A stretch of DNA of 46,171 nucleotides from Testudinibacter crocodili (GTDB lineage Bacteria; Pseudomonadota; Gammaproteobacteria; Enterobacterales; Pasteurellaceae), in NCBI GenBank assembly GCA_006228005.1, contig VDHG01000084.1, positions 1-46,171 of the forward strand, read 5' to 3'. Made by a program: the position numbers and the translations under genes. The notes beneath the pieces are model-generated. The model was not told the DNA's origin. It was given only the letters and a program-made list of their open reading frames with translations, and ran no database searches. Shown here in pieces: positions 18,078 to 26,897 of this stretch. Every line of letters begins with the position of its first letter. Position 1 is the stretch's first letter.

Positions 18078-18965
18078 TTAGGCACAGTTTGAATTTTGTT
18101 TAAGTTGCTCGATAGCGTGTTTGTTGAAAAAATAGTGGGTGCCACAACATTCGCACTGCATATCAATACTGCCATTATGTTCGTGTAAAATTTCATCAAT
18201 TTCGTCATCATCAATCAATAATAGTGCTGCTCCGGAGCGCTCTGCGGAGCAACCGCAATGGAAGCTGACCGCACTTGGGTTAAATAATTCAACTGTTTCT
18301 TCGTGATACAGTCGATACAACAACTCTTCTGCCGGCAAAGCAAACAATTCCATCGCTTTAACCGTGTGGGTCAGCATCTGCAAATGTTCCAAATCATCAA
18401 CCGAACCGCTGCCATCCGGCATAATTTGCAGCAGCATACCGGCGGCAACCGGTTTGCCTTCAAACTCGCCAGTTTTGATGAAAAGTGCGGTTTTCAGTTG
18501 TTCGGAGCGTTCGAAATAGTCCTGTAGGCATTCGCTAATTGTTGCTTTGCTCAATTCGACAATCCCTTGATAACGCTCGCCTTGTTTTGGATTAATCGAA
18601 ATCACCAATACCGCTTTGCCGATCATCTGCTGCAAGCTGCTGTCATCCGCGATCTCACCTTCTACCCGTGCCAACGCACGCAATTGCAGTTGATGATTGC
18701 CGTTGACCAACGCCAGCTTTAACGGACCGTCTCCTTGAATTTGAACGGTAATATCACCTTCGAATTTCAGAGTGGCAGTCAATAAACTGGTTGCTACCAG
18801 CATCTCGCCCAATAGATTCTGCACGGCTTTCGGATAGTGATGGGTGTTCAAGGTTTCTTCAAAAGTGCGGTTCAAGCGCACCCACTCGCCACGCACCGCT
18901 TTTTGCTGAAACAGGTAGCGGTGCAGGGTGTCGTTGTCTGGTTGGTAAGCGTTAAATTCGGTCAT
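18078..18965 (-). CDS. hslO: Redox-regulated chaperone Hsp33
   Basis: Cytoplasmic holdase of 295 residues that is activated by oxidation. The C-terminal zinc-binding redox switch is seen as HCGC followed by CECC about 30 residues later (the C-X-C and C-X-X-C pattern). The N-terminal core has GEMLVATSLLTATLKFEGDI and other Hsp33 blocks. The ATG at 18965 has GGAC upstream. In E. coli hslR directly precedes hslO; here a relBE module separates them, so hslO probably has acquired separate transcription or reads through from the module. Confidence 0.95.
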   Translation of the reverse strand: MTEFNAYQPDNDTLHRYLFQQKAVRGEWVRLNRTFEETLNTHHYPKAVQNLLGEMLVATSLLTATLKFEGDITVQIQGDGPLKLALVNGNHQLQLRALARVEGEIADDSSLQQMIGKAVLVISINPKQGERYQGIVELSKATISECLQDYFERSEQLKTALFIKTGEFEGKPVAAGMLLQIMPDGSGSVDDLEHLQMLTHTVKAMELFALPAEELLYRLYHEETVELFNPSAVSFHCGCSAERSGAALLLIDDDEIDEILHEHNGSIDMQCECCGTHYFFNKHAIEQLKQNSNCA

Positions 18966-19070
18966 ATTTTGTCCATTGTGATGTATTTATGTTGGCTTGT
19001 ATATATGGGTGTTTTGTGGGTTTGCAAGGGGAATAAATAATGGGTTGATTTCATTTCGTCGTCTAATTTC

Positions 19071-19364
19071 TTAATATGTGCTGATTCGGTTTTGCGTATT
19101 TTTATAGACTTTCTCACTGTCACGCTGACCAATAGCAATCACAAAAACTGTCACTTTTTCATCTTGTACTTGATAGATCAAGCGATACCCAGAAGTGCGT
19201 AATTTAATTTTGTAACAATTTGGAAATTCCCGTAATCGATTGGCTTCAATTTTAGGATTTTTTAGGACTTCAAAAAGTTTCTTTTTAAGTTGAACTTTGA
19301 TTGTTTCCCCTAATTTTCGCCACTCTTTTAATGCTCTTGGATCAAAAACCAGTTCATAGCTCAT
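19071..19364 (-). CDS. relE: mRNA interferase toxin RelE
   Basis: Type II toxin of 97 residues that cleaves mRNA in the ribosomal A site. It aligns closely with E. coli RelE: FDPRALKEWRKLG, CYKIKLRTSGYRLIYQV and IGQRDSEKVY, keeping the lysines, arginines and tyrosine known to matter for cleavage. The start overlaps the end of relB by 11 bases, so translation is coupled. The module lies between hslO and hslR, which are adjacent in E. coli, indicating insertion of the pair. RelE is complete and probably active. Confidence 0.93.
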   Translation of the reverse strand: MSYELVFDPRALKEWRKLGETIKVQLKKKLFEVLKNPKIEANRLREFPNCYKIKLRTSGYRLIYQVQDEKVTVFVIAIGQRDSEKVYKNTQNRISTY

Positions 19365-19596
19365 CTAAAGTTACCTTGATACCTTGTTCAGGATTATTGA
19401 GTCGATAGCGTACGGTTTCAAGTAATGCTAAATCCTCGTCGTTGAGCATAACGGTCTGAATGGGAAATTTTTCATTTTGTGCTACATATTGAAACAAGAT
19501 TCGAACGGCTTCGGTCGGAGTCATATTCATTTTTTGTAATGCGTGGTAGGCATCTTGCTTCAACTGATCATCTAAACGGATATTTAACGTTGCCAT
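19354..19596 (-). CDS. relB: Antitoxin RelB
   Basis: Antitoxin of 80 residues with an N-terminal ribbon-helix-helix DNA-binding part (MATLNIRLDDQLKQDAYHAL, then MTPTEAVRILF) and a C-terminal toxin-binding tail ending VTLDEL, as in E. coli RelB. The frame extends 20 codons upstream, but AGGAGC before the ATG at 19596 and the family alignment set the start. It should repress its own promoter together with RelE; a palindromic operator overlaps the predicted promoter just upstream. Confidence 0.92.
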   Translation of the reverse strand: MATLNIRLDDQLKQDAYHALQKMNMTPTEAVRILFQYVAQNEKFPIQTVMLNDEDLALLETVRYRLNNPEQGIKVTLDEL

Positions 19597-19627
19597 ATTA
19601 GCTCCTTTCGTTTTATTATCAGCATAA

Positions 19628-19656
19628 ATTGTAATGCAAAATAGCATTACACTCAA
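19628..19656 (-). promoter_or_regulatory. relBE promoter with palindromic operator
   Basis: On the minus strand TTGAGT (19656-19651) and TACAAT (19633-19628) are spaced by 17 bases. A perfect inverted repeat TGTAATGC-N6-GCATTACA (19630-19651) covers the spacer and -10, a placement expected for RelB autorepression. Confidence 0.7.
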
Positions 19657-19667
19657 GCAAGAATTGG

Positions 19668-20048
19668 CTACTCTTGATACTTAAACCGAATCAAATCGCG
19701 TCGTTCTTTTTTATTCGGGCGCCGTTCGGGGTTGGGCATTGAAAGGGCGTTGGCTTTGCGGGCGGCGGCGATTTGTTCGCGCTTGCTGATGCTGGCGGTG
19801 GTTTCTTGATATAGCGATTGTGCTTGTGCTGCGCCGTTGCGTTTGTCGGAGATGGCTAGAATTTCCACCTCTTTTTCATCGCTGCCTTGGCGCAACTTCA
19901 GCATTGCGCCGATTTCGACGATTTTGCTGGGTTTGCTTCGCTGTCCGTTATAATGTACCTTGCCGCCGTCAATCATCTCGCGGGCGATTGAGCGGGTTTT
20001 ATAAAAACGAGCTGCCCACAGCCATTTGTCCAATCTGACTTGTTCCAT
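19668..20048 (-). CDS. hslR: Heat shock protein 15 (ribosome-associated)
   Basis: S4-domain RNA-binding protein of 126 residues. In E. coli Hsp15 binds free 50S subunits that still carry a nascent peptidyl-tRNA and helps recycle them. The S4 motif is at the N terminus (VRLDKWLWAARFYKTRSIAREMI, with GGKVHYNG), and the tail is basic (RRPNKKERRDLIRFKYQE). It starts three bases after yrfG ends, so they form an operon. The gene is complete; the E. coli protein has 133 residues. Confidence 0.94.
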   Translation of the reverse strand: MEQVRLDKWLWAARFYKTRSIAREMIDGGKVHYNGQRSKPSKIVEIGAMLKLRQGSDEKEVEILAISDKRNGAAQAQSLYQETTASISKREQIAAARKANALSMPNPERRPNKKERRDLIRFKYQE

Positions 20049-20051
20049 TTT

Positions 20052-20720
20052 TTATCCTGGTAACGATCCCAATAAAGTCTGAAAATCAGCGATACTTTGG
20101 TGGTTGTTAAATTGCTTTGGCGGTTGTTGCGAATCGGGTGTTGTGATGCCTAACGTGTACGCCATTTGATTGCTTTTAGCCTGATCTAACACCGGCTCCA
20201 TATCGTCAATTAATAAAGTGCGGTTGGGATTGAGCTGACAGTGTTGATACACCGATTGCCACAGTGCGCGGTGCATTTTCGGTCTTTGGAATTGGTGAGA
20301 TGAGAGCAGTTGCTCGAAATAACCGCTCAGATTGCAGTTATCCATTTTTACCTGTAGGCTAAAAGGATGTGAATCTGTCAGTAAAATCAATTGCTTGTCT
20401 AATTTTTGCAATGATTCCAACAGTGGGTAAACGCCGGAACGCACTTGGGTGTTGAGAGCGTGCTGCCGCTGCATTTCGCGAATCGGCAAATCCAATGTTT
20501 TCGCCCAATGATCGATATCGTACCACTGCATACTGTGTTCAATATTGCGGTAAAGCTGTTGAATCCGAGCATGGCAAGTTTGTGCGTCCAAGCCCTCTTT
20601 GTCGGCATAAGTTTGCGGCACCAGTTGTTTCCAAAAATAGGCATCTAAATGCAGGTCGATCAAGGTGCCGTCCAGGTCAAATAATATGGTATCGATGTTA
20701 TCCCAATCGATGATTTTCAC
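20052..20720 (-). CDS. yrfG: HAD-family nucleotidase YrfG
   Basis: HAD-superfamily phosphatase of 222 residues; E. coli YrfG dephosphorylates GMP and IMP. Motif I is seen as FDLDGTLID, motif II as LLTDSHPF and the later acidic motif as LLIDDMEPVLDQA. The start is a GTG at 20720 with AAGGATTAAGC before it. It is the first gene of a yrfG-hslR unit and is divergent from nudE, an arrangement shared with E. coli. Substrate is assigned by homology only. Confidence 0.88.
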   Translation of the reverse strand: MKIIDWDNIDTILFDLDGTLIDLHLDAYFWKQLVPQTYADKEGLDAQTCHARIQQLYRNIEHSMQWYDIDHWAKTLDLPIREMQRQHALNTQVRSGVYPLLESLQKLDKQLILLTDSHPFSLQVKMDNCNLSGYFEQLLSSHQFQRPKMHRALWQSVYQHCQLNPNRTLLIDDMEPVLDQAKSNQMAYTLGITTPDSQQPPKQFNNHQSIADFQTLLGSLPG

Positions 20721-20750
20721 GCTTAATCCTTGTTTATGGTTTTTGTTATC

Positions 20751-20897
20751 ATGGGTTATTGGCAGCTAAATGCCACGGACAATGTGAGCGAACTTTGTCG
20801 TGAAAGTGCGCTGGAAATGCTCCAAAATGATGGCGTTACTAGCAACATCTTCTGGTCACCAAGCCTGATTATATGCTATTGTTACTGGGATTTATAG
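20751..20897 (+). other. Uncertain 48-codon open frame upstream of nudE
   Basis: An ATG-initiated frame of 48 codons fills most of the yrfG-nudE gap. Its translation begins MGYWQLNATDNVSELC and looks more protein-like than random, but no ribosome site precedes it and I recognise no relative. It could be a gene remnant, a small protein or chance. Confidence 0.2.
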
Positions 20898-20916
20898 TTA
20901 ATCCGCAGGAGCCAGC

Positions 20917-21477
20917 ATGTGTGAAACTCGGCAAAAACCCAAAATCCTTTCTCTCTCTGTTGCTGCTAAATCAAAAATTTTTGAAATCCAAGCGGTAGAC
21001 TTGGAATTTGCCAACGGTGAGCGGCGAACATTCGAACGTTTTAAACCCAGCCAGCGAAGTGCGGTCTTGGTGATGGCAATTCACCAAGACAACTTATTAT
21101 TGGTACGGGAGTATGCGGTCGGTACCGAACGTTATGAACTGGGTTTTGCCAAAGGGCTGATGGATCCGGGCGAAACGCCGCAACAAAGCGCCAACCGTGA
21201 ATTGCAGGAAGAGATTGGCTTCAAAGCCGATAAATTGACACTACTGCGCACCGTGATCACCTCCCCCGGTTTTATGCATAACCCGATGCACATTTTTCTT
21301 GCAGAACAGTTAACGCCATCGCACTTGGTCGGCGACGAGCCGGAGCCGCTAGAGCTGGTGGCGTATCCGCTCAGTGAGGTGGATCACCTGTTGTCACAAC
21401 AGGATTTTTGTGAGGCGCGTAATCTGACCGCACTTTACCTGTTGCGCGATCATCTAGCCGCGCAATCAGAAGCATAA
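20917..21477 (+). CDS. nudE: ADP compounds hydrolase NudE
   Basis: Nudix hydrolase of 186 residues acting on ADP-ribose, NADH and diadenosine polyphosphates. The Nudix box reads GLMDPGETPQQSANRELQEEIGF, matching the consensus with REL-EE. The preceding REYAVGTERYELGFAKG and downstream GDEPEPLELVAYPL are shared with E. coli NudE. An AGGAG site precedes the ATG. It is followed 12 bases later by cysQ, so the two phosphohydrolases are likely co-transcribed. Confidence 0.93.
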   Translation: MCETRQKPKILSLSVAAKSKIFEIQAVDLEFANGERRTFERFKPSQRSAVLVMAIHQDNLLLVREYAVGTERYELGFAKGLMDPGETPQQSANRELQEEIGFKADKLTLLRTVITSPGFMHNPMHIFLAEQLTPSHLVGDEPEPLELVAYPLSEVDHLLSQQDFCEARNLTALYLLRDHLAAQSEA

Positions 21478-21489
21478 ACGGCGGTTGTT

Positions 21490-22335
21490 ATGAATAAAAT
21501 TATCTTGACCAACGAACTGCTGAACGCCGCCTTGTCGATTGCCAAACGGGCAGGCGAGCTGCTGTTGACATTTTATTATCAGGATATCGACAGTGAATTG
21601 AAGCAGGACAATACACCGGTTACCGCCGCAGATTTGGCAGCCAGCCGTTTTTTAGTCGATGAATTGCAAGCGTTGACGCCCGGCGTGCCGGTGTTGTCGG
21701 AAGAGAGCCAAGCGATTGATTTAAGCGAGCGCCGCCATTGGACACAGTATTGGCTGGTCGATCCGTTGGACGGCACACAGCAGTTTTTGCAAAAGACCGA
21801 TCAATTTTCAGTACTGGTCGCCTTGGTGCAAGATCATCAGCCAACATTGGGGATCGTTTATTCCCCGGTGCCAAGATTAGCATTTTATGCGATGGATAAA
21901 TTTGGCGCTTATAAACAGCAAAATGGTGTGATCAGCCGCTTGCAGACTTGCACCCCAAGCGATGAAGTGATTCGAATTGTGGTTGGGCAGAATGTCGCGC
22001 GCACTCAGGTGCTGGCGTGTTTTCGAGATCAGTTTGAATACCAACTGTTGCGTTATGGATCCAGTGGTCTAAAAGGTGCGCTGGTGGCGGAAGGACGTAG
22101 CGATTGTTATATTCGTTTGGGCAAAACCGGTGAGTGGGACACCGCCGCGGTTGAATGTATTTTGCGTGAAACTGGCGGCAAAATCGTGGATTTATACGGA
22201 GAGCCCCTGACTTATAATCGGCGGAATACCTTGATCAATCCTGATTTTATTATGCTAGGCAATGCAGCGTTTCCGTGGCAAAAGGTGGTACGTTTTCAAC
22301 AGCATCTTAAACCGAATGTAGAAAAAACAGTGTAA
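21490..22335 (+). CDS. cysQ: 3'(2'),5'-bisphosphate nucleotidase CysQ
   Basis: Li-sensitive Mg-dependent phosphatase of 281 residues that removes the 3' phosphate from PAP, a by-product of sulfate assimilation and acyl carrier protein modification. The family motifs are present: TPVTAADLAA, LSEESQ, the metal-binding DPLDGTQQF and the C-terminal GEWDTAAVECILRETGG. The start is ATG 21490, 12 bases after nudE. The E. coli protein is 246 residues, so this one has some extra sequence, partly at the C terminus. Confidence 0.93.
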   Translation: MNKIILTNELLNAALSIAKRAGELLLTFYYQDIDSELKQDNTPVTAADLAASRFLVDELQALTPGVPVLSEESQAIDLSERRHWTQYWLVDPLDGTQQFLQKTDQFSVLVALVQDHQPTLGIVYSPVPRLAFYAMDKFGAYKQQNGVISRLQTCTPSDEVIRIVVGQNVARTQVLACFRDQFEYQLLRYGSSGLKGALVAEGRSDCYIRLGKTGEWDTAAVECILRETGGKIVDLYGEPLTYNRRNTLINPDFIMLGNAAFPWQKVVRFQQHLKPNVEKTV

Positions 22336-22393
22336 TAAACCGTAAATGATCAAATGCTGAGTCCAAAATAGACGATAAGCGTATAATAAGCGA

Positions 22394-22422
22394 TTGACGA
22401 CAAGAATCCATCTTATTAGACT
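22394..22422 (+). promoter_or_regulatory. Predicted zwf promoter
   Basis: TTGACG (22394-22399) and TAGACT (22417-22422) are spaced by 17 bases about 47 bases before the zwf ATG. A second candidate -10, TATAAT at 22382-22387, lacks a good -35. Confidence 0.5.
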
Positions 22423-22468
22423 GCAACGATTGCTGATCAAAAAGATTGCAGACCTGAAAGGATAAAAA

Positions 22469-23968
22469 ATGAAAAAACCGGACAACAACAGCCTTGTTAT
22501 TTTTGGCGCATCAGGGGATTTGACCCACCGTAAATTGATTCCAGCCTTATACCATCTGTTTAAAAATGGTCGTCTAGCAGATGATTTTGCGATTTTAGGC
22601 GTGAGCAGAACCGAATACAGTGACGCACAATATCGTGAAAAATTGAGTGAAATTTTGGCAAAGAGCGAAAATATTGCAGCGGCTGAGATGGATAAGTTTT
22701 TTTCGCATGTTTATTATCAAGCGATTGACACCTCGAACGAAGCCGATTATGCCAAAGTCAAAGTGCGGTTGCAGCAGTTGGAGCAAGCGCACCATACTGG
22801 CGGCAATACGCTGTTCTACCTTTCCACGCCGCCGAGCCTGTATCCGGTGATCCCAGCGTGTCTGGCGGCACATGGGCTGAATCACCAGAATCATGGTTGG
22901 AAACGCCTTGTGGTGGAAAAACCGTTCGGCTACGATTTGGCATCGGCGATCAGCCTAGATAGCAAACTGCATGAGGATTTTGACGAATCGCAAATTTATC
23001 GGATCGACCACTATTTAGGCAAAGAAACCGTACAGAATATTTTAGTGTTGCGTTTTTCTAACGGTTTGTTTGAGCCACTGTGGAATCGTAACTACATTGA
23101 TTATGTGGAAATTACCGGGGCAGAATCGCTTGGCGTAGAAGAGCGTGGCGGCTATTACGACGGCTCTGGCGCAATGCGCGATATGTTCCAAAACCATTTG
23201 CTGCAAGTGTTGGCGATGATCGCCATGGAATCGCCAGCCGTGATCAATGCTGATGCGATGCGTAACGAAGTGGTGAAAGTGCTACAAAGCCTGCATCCGC
23301 TGAGTGATGAAGACTTGGAAAAATATTTGGTGCTGGGGCAATATACCGGTGCTAAAGTGCGTGGCGAATACCAAAACGGGTATCGCGAAGAAAAAGGCGT
23401 TGATCCGCAATCGCGCACCGAAACCTATATGGCGCTGAAATTGAAGATCGACAACTGGCGTTGGAGCGGTGTGCCGTTTTATATCCGCACTGGCAAACGG
23501 CTGCCGACACGGGTGACTGAAGTCGTTATTCACTTTAAGAAAACCCCACATCCAGTGTTCAGCACCAATGCCCCGGAGAATAAATTGATTATCCGCATTC
23601 AACCGAATGAAGGAATCGTGATGAGTTTCGGCTTGAAAAATCCGGGTTCCGGATTTGAAGCCAAAGAGGTATCGATGGATTTTCATTATCAGGATTTGGC
23701 AGATAAGAATATTCTGGATGCTTACGAACGCTTGCTGTTGGATTCACTGTTGGGAGACGCAACCCTGTTTTCTCGCAGTGATGCAGTGCGAGCCTGTTGG
23801 AAATTTGTCCAACCGATATTGGATTACAAAGCCAATAACCCAAAACTATATGGATACGCCAGCGGAACTTGGGGGCCACAAGAAGCAGATTTTATGATGG
23901 AATCTAAAAACCGCAGTTGGCGTTTTCCGTGTAAAAATTTAACGAATACGGAATATTGTGAGTTATAA
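22469..23968 (+). CDS. zwf: Glucose-6-phosphate 1-dehydrogenase
   Basis: First enzyme of the oxidative pentose phosphate pathway, producing 6-phosphogluconolactone and NADPH. It has 499 residues. The nucleotide-binding start [17 protein letters not shown] and the active-site signature RIDHYLGKE with its catalytic histidine are intact, as is [26 protein letters not shown] precedes the ATG. It is first in a zwf-pgl-gnd cluster; pgl starts one base after its stop, so coupling is tight. Confidence 0.97.
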   Translation: MKKPDNNSLVIFGASGDLTHRKLIPALYHLFKNGRLADDFAILGVSRTEYSDAQYREKLSEILAKSENIAAAEMDKFFSHVYYQAIDTSNEADYAKVKVRLQQLEQAHHTGGNTLFYLSTPPSLYPVIPACLAAHGLNHQNHGWKRLVVEKPFGYDLASAISLDSKLHEDFDESQIYRIDHYLGKETVQNILVLRFSNGLFEPLWNRNYIDYVEITGAESLGVEERGGYYDGSGAMRDMFQNHLLQVLAMIAMESPAVINADAMRNEVVKVLQSLHPLSDEDLEKYLVLGQYTGAKVRGEYQNGYREEKGVDPQSRTETYMALKLKIDNWRWSGVPFYIRTGKRLPTRVTEVVIHFKKTPHPVFSTNAPENKLIIRIQPNEGIVMSFGLKNPGSGFEAKEVSMDFHYQDLADKNILDAYERLLLDSLLGDATLFSRSDAVRACWKFVQPILDYKANNPKLYGYASGTWGPQEADFMMESKNRSWRFPCKNLTNTEYCEL

Positions 23969-23969
23969 C

Positions 23970-24683
23970 ATGAATTATATTACTTTTGCAGACGCACAAA
24001 GTGCGGTAGAGAAGATAGCCGAAGCATTTTTAACCTATAGTCAACAAGCCAAGCCGGTCCATATTTCCCTGTCCGGCGGCAGCACCCCGAAGTTGTTGTT
24101 TAAAACCTTGGCGGAACAGTATGCCGACAAAATTAATTGGCAAAATCTGCATTTCTGGTGGGGTGACGAGCGTTGTGTTGCGCCGGACGATGAAGAGAGC
24201 AACTACGGTGAAGTGCAGCGTTTACTGTTCGATCATATTCAGATTCCGGCGGAGAATATCCACCGCATTCGTGGTGAAGACGAGCCGGAAGCCGAAGCCA
24301 AACGCTTTGCCGCTGAAATGTTGGCTGTCGTACCAAAAAACAGCGCTGGTGTGCCGGAGTTCGATTGGATTATTTTAGGTATGGGGCCAGACGGTCACAC
24401 CGCCTCACTGTTTCCGCTGCAAGTGGATTTTGCCACAACAGTGTTGACCATTGTGGCGAAGCAGCCGCAATCGGGGCAACTACGGGTGTCTAAATCTGCT
24501 TACCTGATCGAAAATGCGAAACGCCTGACCTATTTGGTCACCGGCGCCAGTAAAGCTGATCTGCTGCATGAAATTCAACTGGCAGGCGAGAACGAGTTGC
24601 CCTATCCAGCGGCTCGGGTCAAGGCGAATAACGGTAATACCGAATGGTATTTGGATGCCGATGCGGCGTCGCAGTTGCAGTAA
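23970..24683 (+). CDS. pgl: 6-phosphogluconolactonase
   Basis: Hydrolyses 6-phosphogluconolactone to 6-phosphogluconate. The protein has 237 residues and belongs to the DevB/NagB-like family, with LSGGSTPKLLFKTLAE, WWGDERCV and the later LGMGPDGHTASLFP block. A GTG at 23958 would overlap zwf; ATG 23970, one base after the zwf stop, fits the family N terminus better. It forms a translationally linked unit with zwf. One uptake signal lies near its 5' end. Confidence 0.95.
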   Translation: MNYITFADAQSAVEKIAEAFLTYSQQAKPVHISLSGGSTPKLLFKTLAEQYADKINWQNLHFWWGDERCVAPDDEESNYGEVQRLLFDHIQIPAENIHRIRGEDEPEAEAKRFAAEMLAVVPKNSAGVPEFDWIILGMGPDGHTASLFPLQVDFATTVLTIVAKQPQSGQLRVSKSAYLIENAKRLTYLVTGASKADLLHEIQLAGENELPYPAARVKANNGNTEWYLDADAASQLQ

Positions 24684-24794
24684 TTTTACCGAGATATATT
24701 GAAATGATGGTAGGGGTGGATTGCATCTACCCATTTACAAAGTGCGGTATAACATATTAATCAACAATTTTAGCAAACTAAAAAGGAAACAAAT

Positions 24795-26243
24795 ATGAAA
24801 GGTGATATCGGCGTAATCGGACTTGCAGTCATGGGGCAAAATCTGATTCTGAATATGAACGATCACGGCTTCAAGGTGGTGGCTTACAACCGCACCACCA
24901 GCAAAGTGGACGAATTTTTGCAAGGGGCGGCAAAAGGCACCAATATTATTGGCGCATATTCATTACAAGATTTAGCCGATAAACTGGAAAAACCGCGTAA
25001 AGTGATGTTGATGGTGCGTGCCGGTGAAGTGGTCGATCAATTTATCGATAGTTTGTTACCGCACTTGGAGCAGGGTGATATCATCATCGATGGTGGCAAC
25101 TCCAATTATCCGGACACCAACCGCCGCGTGAAAGATTTGGCGGCAAAAGGCATTCGCTTTATCGGCGCCGGAGTTTCCGGCGGCGAGGAAGGCGCACGTT
25201 TCGGACCATCAATTATGCCGGGCGGTAACGAAGAGGCTTGGGTTTATGTCAAACCAATTTTGCAAGCGATTTCCGCCAAAACCAAAGATGGCGAACCGTG
25301 CTGTGATTGGGTAGGCAAAGAGGGCGCCGGGCATTTTGTGAAAATGGTGCACAACGGTATCGAATATGGCGATATGCAGTTGATTTGCGAAGCCTACCAA
25401 TTCCTGAAAGAAGGGCTGGGCTTAAGTTATGACGAATTGCACCAGGTATTTAGTGAGTGGAACAAAACCGAACTGGACAGCTACTTGATTGAGATCACTG
25501 CCGATATTCTGGGCTATCGTGATGAAAACGGCGAACCGTTGGTAGAAAAAATTCTGGATACTGCCGGGCAAAAAGGCACCGGAAAATGGACCGGCATCAA
25601 CGCATTGGACTTAGGCATTCCGTTGACCTTAATCAGCGAAGCGGTATTCGCTCGTTGCGTGTCGGCATTCAAAGAACAGCGTGTCGAAAACCAAGCGTTG
25701 TTCAACAAACAGATCGATACGGTTACAGGCGATAAAGCGCAATGGATCGAAGCGGTACGCAAAGCGCTGCTGGCCTCAAAAATTATCTCTTATGCGCAAG
25801 GCTTTATGCTGATTCGTGAAGCGTCAGAAAACAACCATTGGGATCTGAACTATGGCAATACCGCACTTTTATGGCGCGAAGGCTGTATTATCCGCAGTGC
25901 GTTCTTGGGCAATATCCGTGATGCTTACGAGACTAATCCGAATCTGCAATTCTTGGGTGCCGACCGCTATTTCAAAACTATTTTGGAAAATGCGTTGCCA
26001 GAATGGCGCAAAGTGGTGGCGAAATCCATTGAGATCGGCTTGCCAATGCCGTGTATGGCGTCGGCCATCACGTTCTTAGACGGCTACACCAGCGCCCGTT
26101 TGCCGGCCAACCTGCTACAAGCGCAGCGTGACTACTTCGGTGCACACACTTACGAGCGCACCGACCGACCACGCGGCGAGTTTTTCCACACTAACTGGAC
26201 CGGCAAAGGCGGTGATATCGCTTCTACGACTTATGAAGTGTAG
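24795..26243 (+). CDS. gnd: 6-phosphogluconate dehydrogenase, decarboxylating
   Basis: Third enzyme of the oxidative pentose phosphate pathway, turning 6-phosphogluconate into ribulose 5-phosphate with NADPH and CO2. The 482-residue sequence has the dinucleotide-binding IGLAVMGQNLILNM, the GGEEGARFGPSIMPGG substrate loop and the catalytic KEGAGHFVKMVHNGIEYGDMQ. AAAAAGGAAAC precedes the ATG. It lies 111 bases after pgl without a clear terminator, so read-through is possible. Confidence 0.97.
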   Translation: MKGDIGVIGLAVMGQNLILNMNDHGFKVVAYNRTTSKVDEFLQGAAKGTNIIGAYSLQDLADKLEKPRKVMLMVRAGEVVDQFIDSLLPHLEQGDIIIDGGNSNYPDTNRRVKDLAAKGIRFIGAGVSGGEEGARFGPSIMPGGNEEAWVYVKPILQAISAKTKDGEPCCDWVGKEGAGHFVKMVHNGIEYGDMQLICEAYQFLKEGLGLSYDELHQVFSEWNKTELDSYLIEITADILGYRDENGEPLVEKILDTAGQKGTGKWTGINALDLGIPLTLISEAVFARCVSAFKEQRVENQALFNKQIDTVTGDKAQWIEAVRKALLASKIISYAQGFMLIREASENNHWDLNYGNTALLWREGCIIRSAFLGNIRDAYETNPNLQFLGADRYFKTILENALPEWRKVVAKSIEIGLPMPCMASAITFLDGYTSARLPANLLQAQRDYFGAHTYERTDRPRGEFFHTNWTGKGGDIASTTYEV

Positions 26244-26273
26244 TCACTGATTAATATTGGAAATAAAATGAAT

Positions 26274-26310
26274 AGTAACTGTGTTTCTGTGGCAACACAG
26301 TTACTATAAT
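26274..26310 (+). promoter_or_regulatory. Promoter and operator of the second toxin-antitoxin pair
   Basis: A perfect 12-base inverted repeat AGTAACTGTGTT-N8-AACACAGTTACT (26274-26305) ends on a consensus -10 TATAAT (26305-26310), 18 bases before the antitoxin start codon. This suits autoregulation. It might also work as a gnd terminator, but there is no T-run. Confidence 0.6.
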
Positions 26311-26327
26311 TAAAAACGGAGGCTTGT

Positions 26328-26510
26328 ATGCTGATAAAAGAAAAAGGATATGATGAATATCTGGCTGAAAAAATTGCAGCGGGGCGGGCGGATATTGCAG
26401 CTGGTCGTATTGTTACACTTGAAGAGGCAGAATTACTAACACTTGAGATTGTTGAACGGATTGCGAATGAGGAAGTAGAGTTTGAACAAAATATCAAAGC
26501 GTTCGCTTAA
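26328..26510 (+). CDS. Type II antitoxin, ParD-like
   Basis: A 60-residue, acidic, mostly helical protein preceding a ParE/RelE-fold toxin gene. GGAGG at 26318-26322 precedes its ATG. Alternating charged helices (YLAEKIAAGRADIAAGRIVTLEEAELL) resemble the short antitoxins of plasmid-stabilisation pairs. It lacks an obvious ribbon-helix-helix start, so the exact family is unsure. The inverted repeat over its promoter suggests autoregulation. The toxin frame starts inside its 3' end. Confidence 0.75.
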   Translation: MLIKEKGYDEYLAEKIAAGRADIAAGRIVTLEEAELLTLEIVERIANEEVEFEQNIKAFA

Positions 26511-26778
26511 TTTTTCTGTTCGAGCATTAACTGAATTAGAGGATATTCTCATTAGTGTTGGTGAATATACTAATTCTGCTCGAAGTGTTGCAAAATTACG
26601 GTCACTTTTTTTTGAAAAATTTGATTTTATTTCAGAATTCCCGAAAGCCTATAAAGTGCAGTCTGACGGTAGCCGATACGCTTTTTGTCAACGCTATCGG
26701 ATTGTTTATGAATACAATGAGGTGGAAAATAACGTATTCATTTTGACCGTGTTACACAGCCTGAAAAAATATCCATAG
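26482..26778 (+). CDS. Type II toxin of the RelE/ParE superfamily
   Basis: A 98-residue protein with the fold pattern of plasmid-stabilisation toxins: N-terminal helical hairpin (VRALTELEDILISVGEYTNSARSVAKLRSLF), then beta strands with YKVQSDGSRYAFCQRYRIVYEYNEVENNVFILTVLHS. The likely start is a TTG at 26482, eight bases after AGGA and 29 bases inside the antitoxin gene, so translation is coupled. No in-frame ATG exists near the expected N terminus. ParE toxins poison gyrase and RelE toxins cut mRNA; which applies here cannot be told. Confidence 0.78.
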   Translation: MNKISKRSLNFSVRALTELEDILISVGEYTNSARSVAKLRSLFFEKFDFISEFPKAYKVQSDGSRYAFCQRYRIVYEYNEVENNVFILTVLHSLKKYP

Positions 26779-26897
26779 CGTAAACAATGACATTATCTAT
26801 TATTTCCCGATAGAAAATCATCCATCAACAAAACCGCACTTTATTTCCTATTGGTTGATTCATATACTTCAAAGATACAAATTCACAAGGAGTTAAT

